Source of the DNA: CAZSRX01 sp964609675 [NCBI: uncultured Bacteroidota bacterium]
Lineage (GTDB): Bacteria; CLD3; SB21
Direction: 5' to 3'
Length of the DNA stretch: 64,000 nucleotides
Assembly (NCBI GenBank): GCA_964609675.1
Contig: CAZSRX010000019.1
Location: 1 to 64,000, forward strand
The notes below the pieces were generated by a model. It was not told the origin of the DNA. It saw nothing but the letters and a program-made list of their open reading frames with translations, and searched no databases. Below are positions 1 to 8,209 of this stretch, in pieces (within the stretch, counting starts at the first letter, position 1; each line of letters opens with the position of its first letter). The translations under genes were made by a program, and so were the position numbers.

Positions 1-67
1 TCCGGTGTTCTCCAATTCAACTTCAAAACCTAAAAAAATTTCGGGGAGTGCCAGTAAATAAAAAAAC

Positions 68-96
68 TTGCGATTTTTCTATTTTTCGACTATACT
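68..96 (+). promoter_or_regulatory. candidate sigma70-type promoter for the first lipoprotein gene
   Basis: A TTGCGA box at 68-73 and a TATACT box at 91-96 are separated by 17 bases. This is a reasonable housekeeping-type promoter about 100 bases upstream of the lipoprotein start. It rests on consensus matching alone in AT-rich sequence, so chance is possible. Confidence 0.3.
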
Positions 97-194
97 TCCC
101 TTTGAATTGAATATTTCTGGTCTTTTTTTATTTCGGGTACATACGTTAAACTCTATATAATTAACTTAAACCCTCACTTATCAGGAGAAGTAAC

Positions 195-863
195 ATGAAG
201 AAACTAACATTGGTTACGATGGCTGCCTTTTTGTTTGCGTGGGTGCTGTCCGGCTGTTTCCAGACTGAAACCTGGACGACCATAGACAGTAAAGGCGGTA
301 TGGAAAGAAAAGCCGACATCCAGATTGACAAAACCAGCAAGGATCAGCTGAAGACCAAAAAAGAACAGTTTGAAAAAGACGGCTGGAAGGTCAGTGAAGA
401 AGAAAAAGGCGACAAGTATCATTTAATCGCTTCCAAAAAAGTAGACGATGTCAACAACTTCAAGTCCCCGTTTGATGACACCCAGGTCAAACTGGAAAAG
501 AAAGACAAGAAATTCATGTTTACGGAAGTGTTCGATGCTAAGAAATCCGCCGGCATCACCGACACGAACCGCACGACCTGGGCCGCTTTAAAGTACACCT
601 TCCATGTAACCATGCCCGCGAAGATTGAAAAATCCAACGCCGACAAGACCGAAGGCAATACGGCAACCTGGGAATATGATGTCAACAAAGTGTTTGATAT
701 GGGCACTGTCACCATGACCGCAGAATGCGCCGAAACCGCCGGCGGCATGTGCGGCAGCACAATTTTCCTGACCGGAATGGGCCTGATGCTGCTTCTCTTC
801 ATCACCAAGTTCGCATTTGACAAAGTGATGGCCTACCGCCGCAGCAAAGTTGCGCTTCAGTAA
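195..863 (+). CDS. membrane-anchored lipoprotein with C-terminal transmembrane helix, unknown function
   Basis: The 222-residue product has a lipoprotein signal peptide ending in the lipobox Leu-Ser-Gly-Cys (Cys21). A lysine- and aspartate-rich extracytoplasmic domain follows. Near residues 195-213 there is one hydrophobic helix, then a short basic tail (YRRSK), so the protein is probably held in the inner membrane at both ends. The start is supported by AGGAGAAG at 183-190. The layout recalls LppM-like lipoproteins with a C-terminal anchor, but I do not recognise the family firmly. A strong terminator directly follows, so it is probably monocistronic. Confidence 0.8.
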   Translation: MKKLTLVTMAAFLFAWVLSGCFQTETWTTIDSKGGMERKADIQIDKTSKDQLKTKKEQFEKDGWKVSEEEKGDKYHLIASKKVDDVNNFKSPFDDTQVKLEKKDKKFMFTEVFDAKKSAGITDTNRTTWAALKYTFHVTMPAKIEKSNADKTEGNTATWEYDVNKVFDMGTVTMTAECAETAGGMCGSTIFLTGMGLMLLLFITKFAFDKVMAYRRSKVALQ

Positions 864-881
864 TTTCTCAAAACGCATTAT

Positions 882-913
882 AAAAAAAGGTAACCATCGG
901 GTTACCTTTTTTT
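882..913 (+). terminator. rho-independent terminator
   Basis: The arms GGTAACC (889-895) and GGTTACC (900-906) enclose a 4-base loop. They are flanked by an A run (882-888) and a T run (907-913), so the hairpin could work in both directions. It lies 19 bases after the first lipoprotein gene and before the ATG at 934, which argues against the upstream ATG at 850 as the start of the next gene. Confidence 0.85.
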
Positions 914-933
914 ATTTAACCCAAAAAAAGAAT

Positions 934-2283
934 ATGAATTATTCATTATCCCCACGTGCGTTTTTCGTACTGAAAATGGTATTGCTCTCCTTAATAACAG
1001 GCTCCTGCTGCGGATTGTTTACCTGTGAAGACCCGCTGGAACGAGAACGGCGTGAATTACGGGAATCGCTTGAATCCCCCGAAGCGCTGATTTACCGCGG
1101 TTTGAAAATCGGTCTGCGGTCCATTCCTATGGAGGCTTTGCAAAACCCTTCGGTGGATGAAGCGCAGTTATACGAATTAATGGCGAAACAAAAGAAATCC
1201 ACGCAGGCAAAAAAAGTAACGTACTTGACGCTCAATATTATCCGAAACGTGACCAATCCGGACACGGCCTCGTTGCTGAAAAATATCGGTTTATATCTGC
1301 AGGTCGCGAAAGAGTTATATGAGCTTCGTTCCGAATTACGAGCCATCAACGAGGACGACTTTCCAACCATTTTACAGAACCTGATGTCCGTTGACTCACG
1401 AACGCGAGGAGCTCTTGAACTGAGTTGGTATCAATCCAGTCATGAACATATGATTTTAGCGGTTGTGTGGATCGCGTCCAAAGTCGCTCCCCGGTCGTTT
1501 TATACCCATGAGATATCCATGATGGATCCTGAAAAAATCGATGATCCCATGCTTAAGTTGGGGGCTTATATGCTTCGGGGCGCCGCCTTCTTTAAAGAAA
1601 AATGGCCGCATATGGCCGAACTGGAATTCACCGGATACCTGAATACGCTGGAAAAGCATCAAGCAGATTTCGTTCAAAATTCACAAGCCAAATTTCTGGC
1701 CATCGCCGATTCATCAGACGAGCGGCAGCTATATGCCCAACTGCATGCGCCGGGCGTTCTTATGCGCGGGCTGGATCGTTTAAAAATCGAAAAAGAAGAA
1801 GAAGGACTGGATGATCTGGAAGCGTTTCTCAGGGACGCGGAGATTCTGGGTATGGATAACGAACCAGTCTGGCTGATTGGTACCTATGTGACCCTGAAAC
1901 GGGAAAAGACCGAACAGGCGGTTGGTTATCTGGAAAAACTTCAAAAAAGTCCGATATTCGATTCAGAGGAACAGGCTCTCGTTCAGGAAGCCATTGATTA
2001 TCTGAAGAAAAGAGATCCGGACAAAGCGTGGACCAAGGTCTCCGATAAAGTTCTGATGGCCAAGATTATATTTTCCGTCATCAAATCTACCTTCAGCAAG
2101 ATGAAGTGGTATGAAACCGTTGAGAATTCGCAGGCCGGCCGTCGGCTTTATCATACTCAGAATGAATTGCACAAGCAGTATGATGAAGTCATGAAAGCGT
2201 TCAGCGGTGACGAATTAATGCGCATGGGCGAAGCAGGAAAGTCCAAAGCCCTGCGGTTAGTGGATTCGCTGATAAAAAAATAG
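934..2283 (+). CDS. predicted lipoprotein or secreted alpha-helical protein, unknown function
   Basis: The frame is open from 850, but translation from there would cross the terminator at 882-913. The ATG at 934 gives 449 residues and puts a hydrophobic signal segment near the N-terminus, ending in a cysteine-rich stretch (SCCGLFTC) that may contain a non-canonical lipobox. ATG 976 is another possible start. The mature part looks almost wholly alpha-helical, is rich in Leu, Lys and Glu, and resembles solenoid-type periplasmic proteins. I recognise no family. With the terminator just upstream, the gene needs read-through or a promoter inside the short gap. Confidence 0.7.
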   Translation: MNYSLSPRAFFVLKMVLLSLITGSCCGLFTCEDPLERERRELRESLESPEALIYRGLKIGLRSIPMEALQNPSVDEAQLYELMAKQKKSTQAKKVTYLTLNIIRNVTNPDTASLLKNIGLYLQVAKELYELRSELRAINEDDFPTILQNLMSVDSRTRGALELSWYQSSHEHMILAVVWIASKVAPRSFYTHEISMMDPEKIDDPMLKLGAYMLRGAAFFKEKWPHMAELEFTGYLNTLEKHQADFVQNSQAKFLAIADSSDERQLYAQLHAPGVLMRGLDRLKIEKEEEGLDDLEAFLRDAEILGMDNEPVWLIGTYVTLKREKTEQAVGYLEKLQKSPIFDSEEQALVQEAIDYLKKRDPDKAWTKVSDKVLMAKIIFSVIKSTFSKMKWYETVENSQAGRRLYHTQNELHKQYDEVMKAFSGDELMRMGEAGKSKALRLVDSLIKK

Positions 2284-2422
2284 CTCGTATTTTCCGCTTT
2301 TATTAGCGGATTAGACTGGATTAAGAAAAATACGGAATTATACAAGCGCAGCATAATCTATTATGAAATAACAAATCCTCCGTGTTATATTAAAGCAACT
2401 TATAATAATTTGGAGGATGTTT

Positions 2423-3298
2423 ATGTTTGAATTCATTACCGTCCGTGCGCGATGCCCGCATTGCGACCAATCCTTAATGGATGAAAAGAATCGCGTCGAT
2501 AATGCGCCGGGGATAGGCATGAAAATAGCATCCGGCAAAGAGAGCGGAATGATCTGGTTAAGCGCGGTGTACGGAAGCTATAACAACCGGTGCACGGTGC
2601 AAATACCCAAAGGCCAGGTTGTTGAATTATCCTGCGCGGCCTGCGGCGCCGGCTTTGAAGCCGGTAAATCCTGTCCTTCCTGCAACGCTCCGCTGGCCAC
2701 GATCAAAATGGAAGAAGGCGGAAAATTGTTTTTCTGTACGCGATACGGCTGCAGTCAGCATTCGGTTGAGTTCGAGGATTTGTCCCTTACCCTGAAAAAA
2801 TTTTACGACGAATACGCCCGTTATCGCAACGAAAATCCGCAGACTCAGATCTTGTCAAAACAGGAAATCCGTGAAAAATCCAAACTGCCGACACATAAGG
2901 AAATCATCAAAACCGGATCCTACTTGCACGCCTTTTGCCCGCATTGCCAGAAAAGTCTCATCCGGGATAATATGATCGAATTTAAAATTATCAGTCATGA
3001 CGGCGAAACCGGCTATCTGATGCTCAGCCCGTATTTGAATGTGTTCACGCATAAATCCACGATTCGGCTTCCACAGGACGACGTCGCGAAGGATATTCTT
3101 TGTCCGTCCTGCGAGCGATCGTTGATTGAAGCTAAACAGAATTGCGGCCGTTGCGGTAACCGGACCATGAAAATCCACGTTTCGGCGATGTCCAAGATGG
3201 TGGACTTTTTCATCTGTACCAAGAAAGGCTGCACCTGGCACGGCCTCAGCGATAAGGATTATAACGACATCGCGCTCGAAGACAGCAAAGAATGGTAA
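2423..3298 (+). CDS. two-domain zinc-ribbon protein (tandem CPxC modules)
   Basis: The ribosome-binding site GGAGG at 2412-2416 fits the ATG at 2423 better than the earlier in-frame ATG at 2417, giving 291 residues. Two copies of one module are visible, at about residues 8-115 and 170-285. Each opens with CPHC, continues with a segment like LSAVYGSY, has a second CxxC knuckle (CAAC or CPSC), then a CPSC or CGRC pair, and ends with CT followed by GC and a His. The Cys pairs suggest structural zinc ribbons. A single-module relative lies in the redox operon at 10453-10854. The function is unknown and no enzyme motif is seen. A bidirectional terminator follows at 3476-3508. Confidence 0.8.
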   Translation: MFEFITVRARCPHCDQSLMDEKNRVDNAPGIGMKIASGKESGMIWLSAVYGSYNNRCTVQIPKGQVVELSCAACGAGFEAGKSCPSCNAPLATIKMEEGGKLFFCTRYGCSQHSVEFEDLSLTLKKFYDEYARYRNENPQTQILSKQEIREKSKLPTHKEIIKTGSYLHAFCPHCQKSLIRDNMIEFKIISHDGETGYLMLSPYLNVFTHKSTIRLPQDDVAKDILCPSCERSLIEAKQNCGRCGNRTMKIHVSAMSKMVDFFICTKKGCTWHGLSDKDYNDIALEDSKEW

Positions 3299-3475
3299 TA
3301 TCAGCCGCTTAAAATGGTTTATCATTCACCGATGCCTACTCTTCATCCCAATCCGGGCGCGGGAATCTACAGTTTTTTTCAGTCCGGTTAAAGTTTGTCG
3401 GGAATATGAAATAAAGCTTCTTTTTACACAAGTGCGTCAGTAATCCGACTCTGTTCGCGCGTTGTGATCAATAAA

Positions 3476-3508
3476 AAAAGTGAGAAACCGTGATGGTTTC
3501 TCACTTTT
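3476..3508. terminator. bidirectional rho-independent terminator
   Basis: A 14-base perfect stem (AAAAGTGAGAAACC and its complement) encloses the 5-base loop GTGAT. A/T runs lie on both sides. It sits between a plus-strand gene ending at 3298 and a minus-strand gene ending at 3527, so it can serve both. I see nothing else in 3299-3475. Confidence 0.9.
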
Positions 3509-3526
3509 AAATTTTTCATCTGCAGA

Positions 3527-4258
3527 TTAATCCACCTTTTCCACTCCGCCGATTCCGTTCGCGTCTAATTCTTTCACTACGGCGTTACCGCGGTATTTCA
3601 GACTGCCGATACCTGAGGAATTGATAAAGATTTCCTTTTCGGCGCAGACCTCGACTTTACCGACCCCGCTGTTGTCCACGTGCAGGATATCGGCTTTAAG
3701 GTCAAATGCTTTGACGGAGCCGACGCTGGTATTTTTAATATGCATTTCCCGGGCCCAACCGGATAGCGCAACCGACCCGACGCTGGTTATTTTTATTTTC
3801 AGGTAATCGCTTTCCACCTTGAGGTTTAAATTACCCACGCCGGCGTGCAGGACTTCTAAATGCGGCATCCGCAGCGTACCGATCGATTCTATCGTGCCGA
3901 CATTTTTTGTTTCGAGCCGTTCAAGCTCTTTAACGCTGACATAAACATTAATTTTAGAAACTTCGCCAAGATTGATATCTTTTTTCCACCGTATAACCAA
4001 TGTTTGGTCCTCATTATATACTTCGATGAATTCTATGAGATTATCATCGGCCTCGATGGTAACCATATCCCTGTCTTTTTGTTGCAGATATAAATTAAAC
4101 ACGCCGTGGGTTTCGATAACCCGGAACGGTTTGACCGTCCGTTCCTGCTTGATGACATTGCCGCTGCCTTCGATATGATCATGCCGGATAAAACAGGCGG
4201 TTACGGCTTGAGTTAGAATCAAACAGGCACTAACGATGTTCGAATTAAGGATGTTCAT
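3527..4258 (-). CDS. GIN-domain (DUF2807) putative lipoprotein
   Basis: This 243-residue protein has a short hydrophobic leader ending in Val-Thr-Ala-Cys, a likely lipobox. The rest is a right-handed beta-helix-like repeat domain typical of the GIN/DUF2807 family, annotated as a putative auto-transporter adhesin head and common in Bacteroidota. The repeats show short beta strands broken by Gly-Val/Ile-Gly turns (NVGTI, GVGNL, SVGSV, GVGKV, GIGSL). A role at the cell surface or in the periplasm is inferred from the family. The gene stands alone between two terminators. Confidence 0.85.
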   Translation of the reverse strand: MNILNSNIVSACLILTQAVTACFIRHDHIEGSGNVIKQERTVKPFRVIETHGVFNLYLQQKDRDMVTIEADDNLIEFIEVYNEDQTLVIRWKKDINLGEVSKINVYVSVKELERLETKNVGTIESIGTLRMPHLEVLHAGVGNLNLKVESDYLKIKITSVGSVALSGWAREMHIKNTSVGSVKAFDLKADILHVDNSGVGKVEVCAEKEIFINSSGIGSLKYRGNAVVKELDANGIGGVEKVD

Positions 4259-4380
4259 GATGATTATCTTTTTTAATGTTTATATATTTTTTGTAACATA
4301 CGAGGTTTTTATTCAGAAGTTTCATATTTCTGAAATTCAATCAAAGCGATATTTGAAAACGTAGTGAGGGTTACAATAAA

Positions 4381-4410
4381 AAAAAGTCCGTAAATTCATA
4401 CGGACTTTTT
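4381..4410 (-). terminator. terminator of the redox operon
   Basis: The perfect 12-base arms AAAAAGTCCGTA and TACGGACTTTTT enclose a 6-base loop. The hairpin lies 20 bases beyond the stop of the 1254-residue oxidoreductase gene. Read on the minus strand it is a GC-stemmed hairpin ending in a U run. It can also act on the plus strand. Confidence 0.9.
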
Positions 4411-4430
4411 TCAATTGGTGTTTGCTGGAA

Positions 4431-7400
4431 TCAGATTCGCTGTGCCCGTGCCCTTTCAAAAATAGCGTCAAACCAGGTTTGGAAGTTTTTTTCCAGTCGG
4501 TCTAAATACAGTGTCGGCACCGGTTGCAGCGGCAGGGTTTTTAAATTAAAACCGTCCATGCTTTGCGGGAGCCTGAAAGCGTTGATATCCCATATCGCTT
4601 CGCCGTTTTTACTTTCGGGCTGTATGTTCCGGTAGATGGGCGCGATTTTTCGGATTTCGTCCATGATGTCCGCCGGCGAGGTATAGTTCATCTTGAAGCG
4701 GTATCCCATTTGCGAGGCGATACTGGAGATGATTTCCCATGTTTGCATGCCGGTAAGCGGCGGTATGGCCTGCCGGATGGGCTGCACCCGGCGTTCGGCG
4801 TTGGTAAAGGTACCGCTGGTCTCGGCGATTGCGCTAAGCGGCAGGACAACATTCGCCGCTTTAGCGGTTTCGGTGAAGAACAGGTCGGCGACTACGAGAA
4901 AATCCGCCGCGCATAATCCGTTGCGGATTTCGAGCGGAATTTCGGGATTCCCCAGCGGATCCTCGCCTAATACGACGGCGACTTTAATTTTCTTTTCTTT
5001 GAGCAACTTCGCCACGTCGATATTGGAAGTATCCAGATCGCGAAGGACGACACACCACATCTTTTCGAGTTCTTCAATGACCGCGTCATCGGTTGTGGAC
5101 AGATAACCCGGATACCAGCCCGGATGGGCGCCCATATCGAGCAGGCCCTGCATATTGGCTTTTTCGTGCAAAGATAGCACGGAACAACCCATGGTTTGGC
5201 CGGCCTTAGCCATGAAGCGTCCATCGTGCGCGGAACGACGGCCTCGGAAGTCTTTATTATGAATCATAACCTTCAGGATGCTGTTAGCCAACAATTCAGC
5301 CGCCGCTTGCAACGCTTCAGGTTTAACGCCGGTAGTTTGATAAATGGCGTCCATTGAAGTTTCTTTAGCGATATCGGCCAATTCCGGATAATCATTCCAG
5401 TCTAATTTGGTTTGTAGAGCGTAGACTTTCAGCAACCCGAGCATGACCATAGCCTGGGTGCCCTCTTTACATTGCAGGAATATTTCAGAGAATTGCGCCA
5501 TACGGTTGTATTGGTCGCCGATGTAAATGAGCTTACCGCCGTTGCGCAGGGCGCGTTTGGTCATCAGATCGGCCACGAAATGTTCCTGATCCAGGGTCGA
5601 TTCGGCAACCACAATCACCTGCGCGTCCACCACATCGCGGTAGCTGGCGGTGGATATCAGTTCGGGATAGAACAGTTCCGGATTCAGTATGTTAGAGAAA
5701 GAAGTGACATTGTGCGTACGGAAAGCAATGCGGGCCAGTTTCTGTGCCAGATAGATTTCTTCGTTGGTCAGTCGCGGCGATACAAACACGGCCATTTCGG
5801 TGCCGGTATATTTACGGCTGAGTTCCTTGAGGCGCATGGCGGTGTAATTCAGAGCGTCGGGGAGGGTCGCGTTCTGCAGTTCGCGTCCGGCGCGGATTTG
5901 CGGTTTCAGCATGCGTTCCTTGTCGTGTATATAATTGAAACCGAAGCGGCCTTTTTTGCAGTGATTGCCGTAGGTAATTGTATTGTCCTGATTCCGTGAA
6001 GTTTGTATGACCATGTCGCCGTAAACTTCGTAATTTAACGTACAGCCCACGCCGCAGTAATGGCAGACGGTGGACACCGGATGTGTTTGCCACGGGCCGG
6101 GTTTGGAGAGCGGGATTTTCGCCCCGATCGCGCCGGTGGGACACGTGCCAATACAAAGGCCGCAACTGACGCAATCCGTATCAAGCAGGGAATTGCCCAT
6201 AGCCGGCTTGACAATGGTATTGAAACCGCGGTTGATAAATCCGTATGCGGATATGCCGACAACTTCGCTGCAGATACGGACGCAACGCCCGCACATGATG
6301 CACTTATTCGGATCGAGTTCAATCAAAGGATGGGACAAGTCGATTTTATATTCTTTGGCTTCGCCGCCGAAATGCGCTCCGACGTGATAATCGGTAGCAT
6401 ATTTTCTCAGATCGCAGGTGAACAGGGCATTGCAACCGCATTCCAAGCAACGGGTGGTTTCGTTTTTCAGATCCTCGGTGGTGAAACCCTGCTCCACTTC
6501 TACAAAACTCTTGATGCGCTCTTCCACCGGCAGCATTGGCATTTTACGCCGCGGAATCGGTACCAGCGATTTCAGATCGTCACGATTGATTTTGTGATAC
6601 GTATCTTTACGGCTGTAATACTCCACAGGCTCCGGCTGGGCTTTGCCGGTTGTAATGTATTTGTCCATGGCGTAAGCGGCTTTGCGGCCTGCGGCTATGG
6701 CTTCGATGGCCGTCGCAGCGCCGGTAACCACATCCCCGCCGGAAAAAACGCCTTCTACGCTTGTTTCCATGGTTTTATCGTTCACGGATATGGTTTGCCA
6801 GCGCGTCAGATTCAGGACTTCCCCGAACGGCAGGAAATTCGGGATATGACCGTCCACCAGCTCAGCGACTTTGGTTCCCTGGCCGATGGCGGCGAGTACA
6901 AAATCGCAGTCAACCACAAATTCGGAATTGCGAATCGGTTTGGGACTGCGGCGTCCGCTGGCGTCGGGTTCACCGAGTTCCATGCGGATGCATTCCAGCC
7001 CGGTCAGCCGGCCGTTAGCGGTAATGACTTTGACCGGCGCTACGAGGAAGTCCATTTTTACGCCTTCTTCGTCGGCATCATGAATTTCCATCGCGTTGGC
7101 GGGCATTTCGTTTCGGGTACGGCGGTAGAGCAGACGGACTTCCTTGACGCCAAGCCGCAAGGCGGTACGGGCGCAGTCAATGGCGGTATTACCACCGCCA
7201 ACCACGACAACTTTTCCGTAGATATTAATCTTTTTCCTTAAGCCGAAATTTTTTAGAAAATCGATGCCGGACAGTACGCCTTCGGTTTCTTCACCATGGA
7301 CGCGCATTTTGGAGCTGTCCCAGGCTCCGAGACCCAGGTAAATAGCCGCATAGTTCTGTTCTTTAAGACTGGCGACTGTGAAGTCTTTACCGAGCGTCAT

Positions 7401-8195
7401 GTTGGTATACAGTTTCACGCCGAGGTCCAGAATCTGGTTGATTTCCAGATCCAGGATGTCTTTGGGCAGGCGGTATTCGGGAATGCCGTAGCGCAGCATA
7501 CCGCCGGCTTCGGGCAGGGCTTCAAATATGTCGACCTCATAACCTTTCAGCGCGAGATAATAGCTACAGGAAAGACCGGCGGGACCGGCGCCGACCACAG
7601 CGACTTTTTTACCGTTCTTCGGCGGAACGGGCGGCCGGAAGGGCTTGTCGGAGCTTATTTCAATGTCGGCAATGTACCGCTTAATATAGTCAATACCCAC
7701 CGCTTCATCCAGCATCGTTCGCCGGCAGCCCTTGACTTCGCAGGGTCTGGTACAGACGCGGCCGCATACGGAGGGCAGGGGATTTTTTTCCTTCACTAAT
7801 TTCAGCGCGTCCCGGTATTTCCCGATGGACGCCAGAGCGATATAGCCCTGAATGTCAATGCCGGCGGGACAGGCAAACTGGCACGGTCCGATGCAGTCCG
7901 CGTAATGATTGGATAAAAGCAGTTCCAGAGCGGCTTTACGGGCGCGCCGGATTTCGTCGTTGATGGTTTCGATCACCATGCCGTTGAATATCTTAGTGGA
8001 ACAGGCGGGAACCAGCGTTCGCGCGCCCTGTACTTTGACCACGCATACGAAGCAGGAGGCAAACGGTTCAAGCTGATCGTCGTGACACAGCGTGGGTATG
8101 TCATGAATGCCGTTTCGGCGGGCGACTTCAAGAATCGTCTGATTGGTATCGGCAATAATCCGTTTGCCGTTGATTTCTATTTTTGCTAAGGCCAT
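4431..8195 (-). CDS. StnA-like fusion: 2Fe-2S, GltD/NfnB-like NADPH module, ferredoxin clusters and NuoG/Fdh-like domain
   Basis: The 1254 residues show, in order: a NuoG-type [2Fe-2S] site (Cys37, 48, 51, 65); a GltD-type FeS region (Cys101-157); an FAD-binding GAGPAG (202-207) and an NADP-binding GGGNTA (333-338) with the Arg pair at 358-359; a Cys cluster at 583-594; two [4Fe-4S] ferredoxin motifs (Cys632-642 and 675-685); and a molybdopterin-oxidoreductase-like part with CxxCxxxC (711-718) and Cys746. In place of the catalytic Cys/Sec of formate dehydrogenases there is HNVTSFSNIL, and the C-terminal cofactor-binding domain looks shortened, so formate oxidation is unlikely. The plan matches the large subunit of Stn-type electron-bifurcating transhydrogenases (NADH, NADPH and ferredoxin). 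The two small subunits lie directly upstream. AGGAAA precedes the ATG. This is the last gene of the operon. Confidence 0.85.
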   Translation of the reverse strand: MALAKIEINGKRIIADTNQTILEVARRNGIHDIPTLCHDDQLEPFASCFVCVVKVQGARTLVPACSTKIFNGMVIETINDEIRRARKAALELLLSNHYADCIGPCQFACPAGIDIQGYIALASIGKYRDALKLVKEKNPLPSVCGRVCTRPCEVKGCRRTMLDEAVGIDYIKRYIADIEISSDKPFRPPVPPKNGKKVAVVGAGPAGLSCSYYLALKGYEVDIFEALPEAGGMLRYGIPEYRLPKDILDLEINQILDLGVKLYTNMTLGKDFTVASLKEQNYAAIYLGLGAWDSSKMRVHGEETEGVLSGIDFLKNFGLRKKINIYGKVVVVGGGNTAIDCARTALRLGVKEVRLLYRRTRNEMPANAMEIHDADEEGVKMDFLVAPVKVITANGRLTGLECIRMELGEPDASGRRSPKPIRNSEFVVDCDFVLAAIGQGTKVAELVDGHIPNFLPFGEVLNLTRWQTISVNDKTMETSVEGVFSGGDVVTGAATAIEAIAAGRKAAYAMDKYITTGKAQPEPVEYYSRKDTYHKINRDDLKSLVPIPRRKMPMLPVEERIKSFVEVEQGFTTEDLKNETTRCLECGCNALFTCDLRKYATDYHVGAHFGGEAKEYKIDLSHPLIELDPNKCIMCGRCVRICSEVVGISAYGFINRGFNTIVKPAMGNSLLDTDCVSCGLCIGTCPTGAIGAKIPLSKPGPWQTHPVSTVCHYCGVGCTLNYEVYGDMVIQTSRNQDNTITYGNHCKKGRFGFNYIHDKERMLKPQIRAGRELQNATLPDALNYTAMRLKELSRKYTGTEMAVFVSPRLTNEEIYLAQKLARIAFRTHNVTSFSNILNPELFYPELISTASYRDVVDAQVIVVAESTLDQEHFVADLMTKRALRNGGKLIYIGDQYNRMAQFSEIFLQCKEGTQAMVMLGLLKVYALQTKLDWNDYPELADIAKETSMDAIYQTTGVKPEALQAAAELLANSILKVMIHNKDFRGRRSAHDGRFMAKAGQTMGCSVLSLHEKANMQGLLDMGAHPGWYPGYLSTTDDAVIEELEKMWCVVLRDLDTSNIDVAKLLKEKKIKVAVVLGEDPLGNPEIPLEIRNGLCAADFLVVADLFFTETAKAANVVLPLSAIAETSGTFTNAERRVQPIRQAIPPLTGMQTWEIISSIASQMGYRFKMNYTSPADIMDEIRKIAPIYRNIQPESKNGEAIWDINAFRLPQSMDGFNLKTLPLQPVPTLYLDRLEKNFQTWFDAIFERARAQRI

Positions 8196-8209
8196 AGAAT
8201 TTCCTCGGG

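Noticed and set aside
588-878. Minus-strand frames opposite the first lipoprotein
   Set aside because: They are antisense to a gene with a good ribosome-binding site, lipobox and terminator.
6060-7241. 393-codon plus-strand frame
   Set aside because: It lies wholly antisense to the StnA-like gene, whose domains and cofactor motifs are continuous. The antisense product shows no motif and its frame follows from codon bias of the real gene.
4431-8195. Formate dehydrogenase alpha subunit
   Set aside because: The N-terminal [4Fe-4S] part of the molybdopterin family is present, but the catalytic Cys/Sec position is occupied by HNVTSFSNIL and the C-terminal cofactor domain appears reduced.
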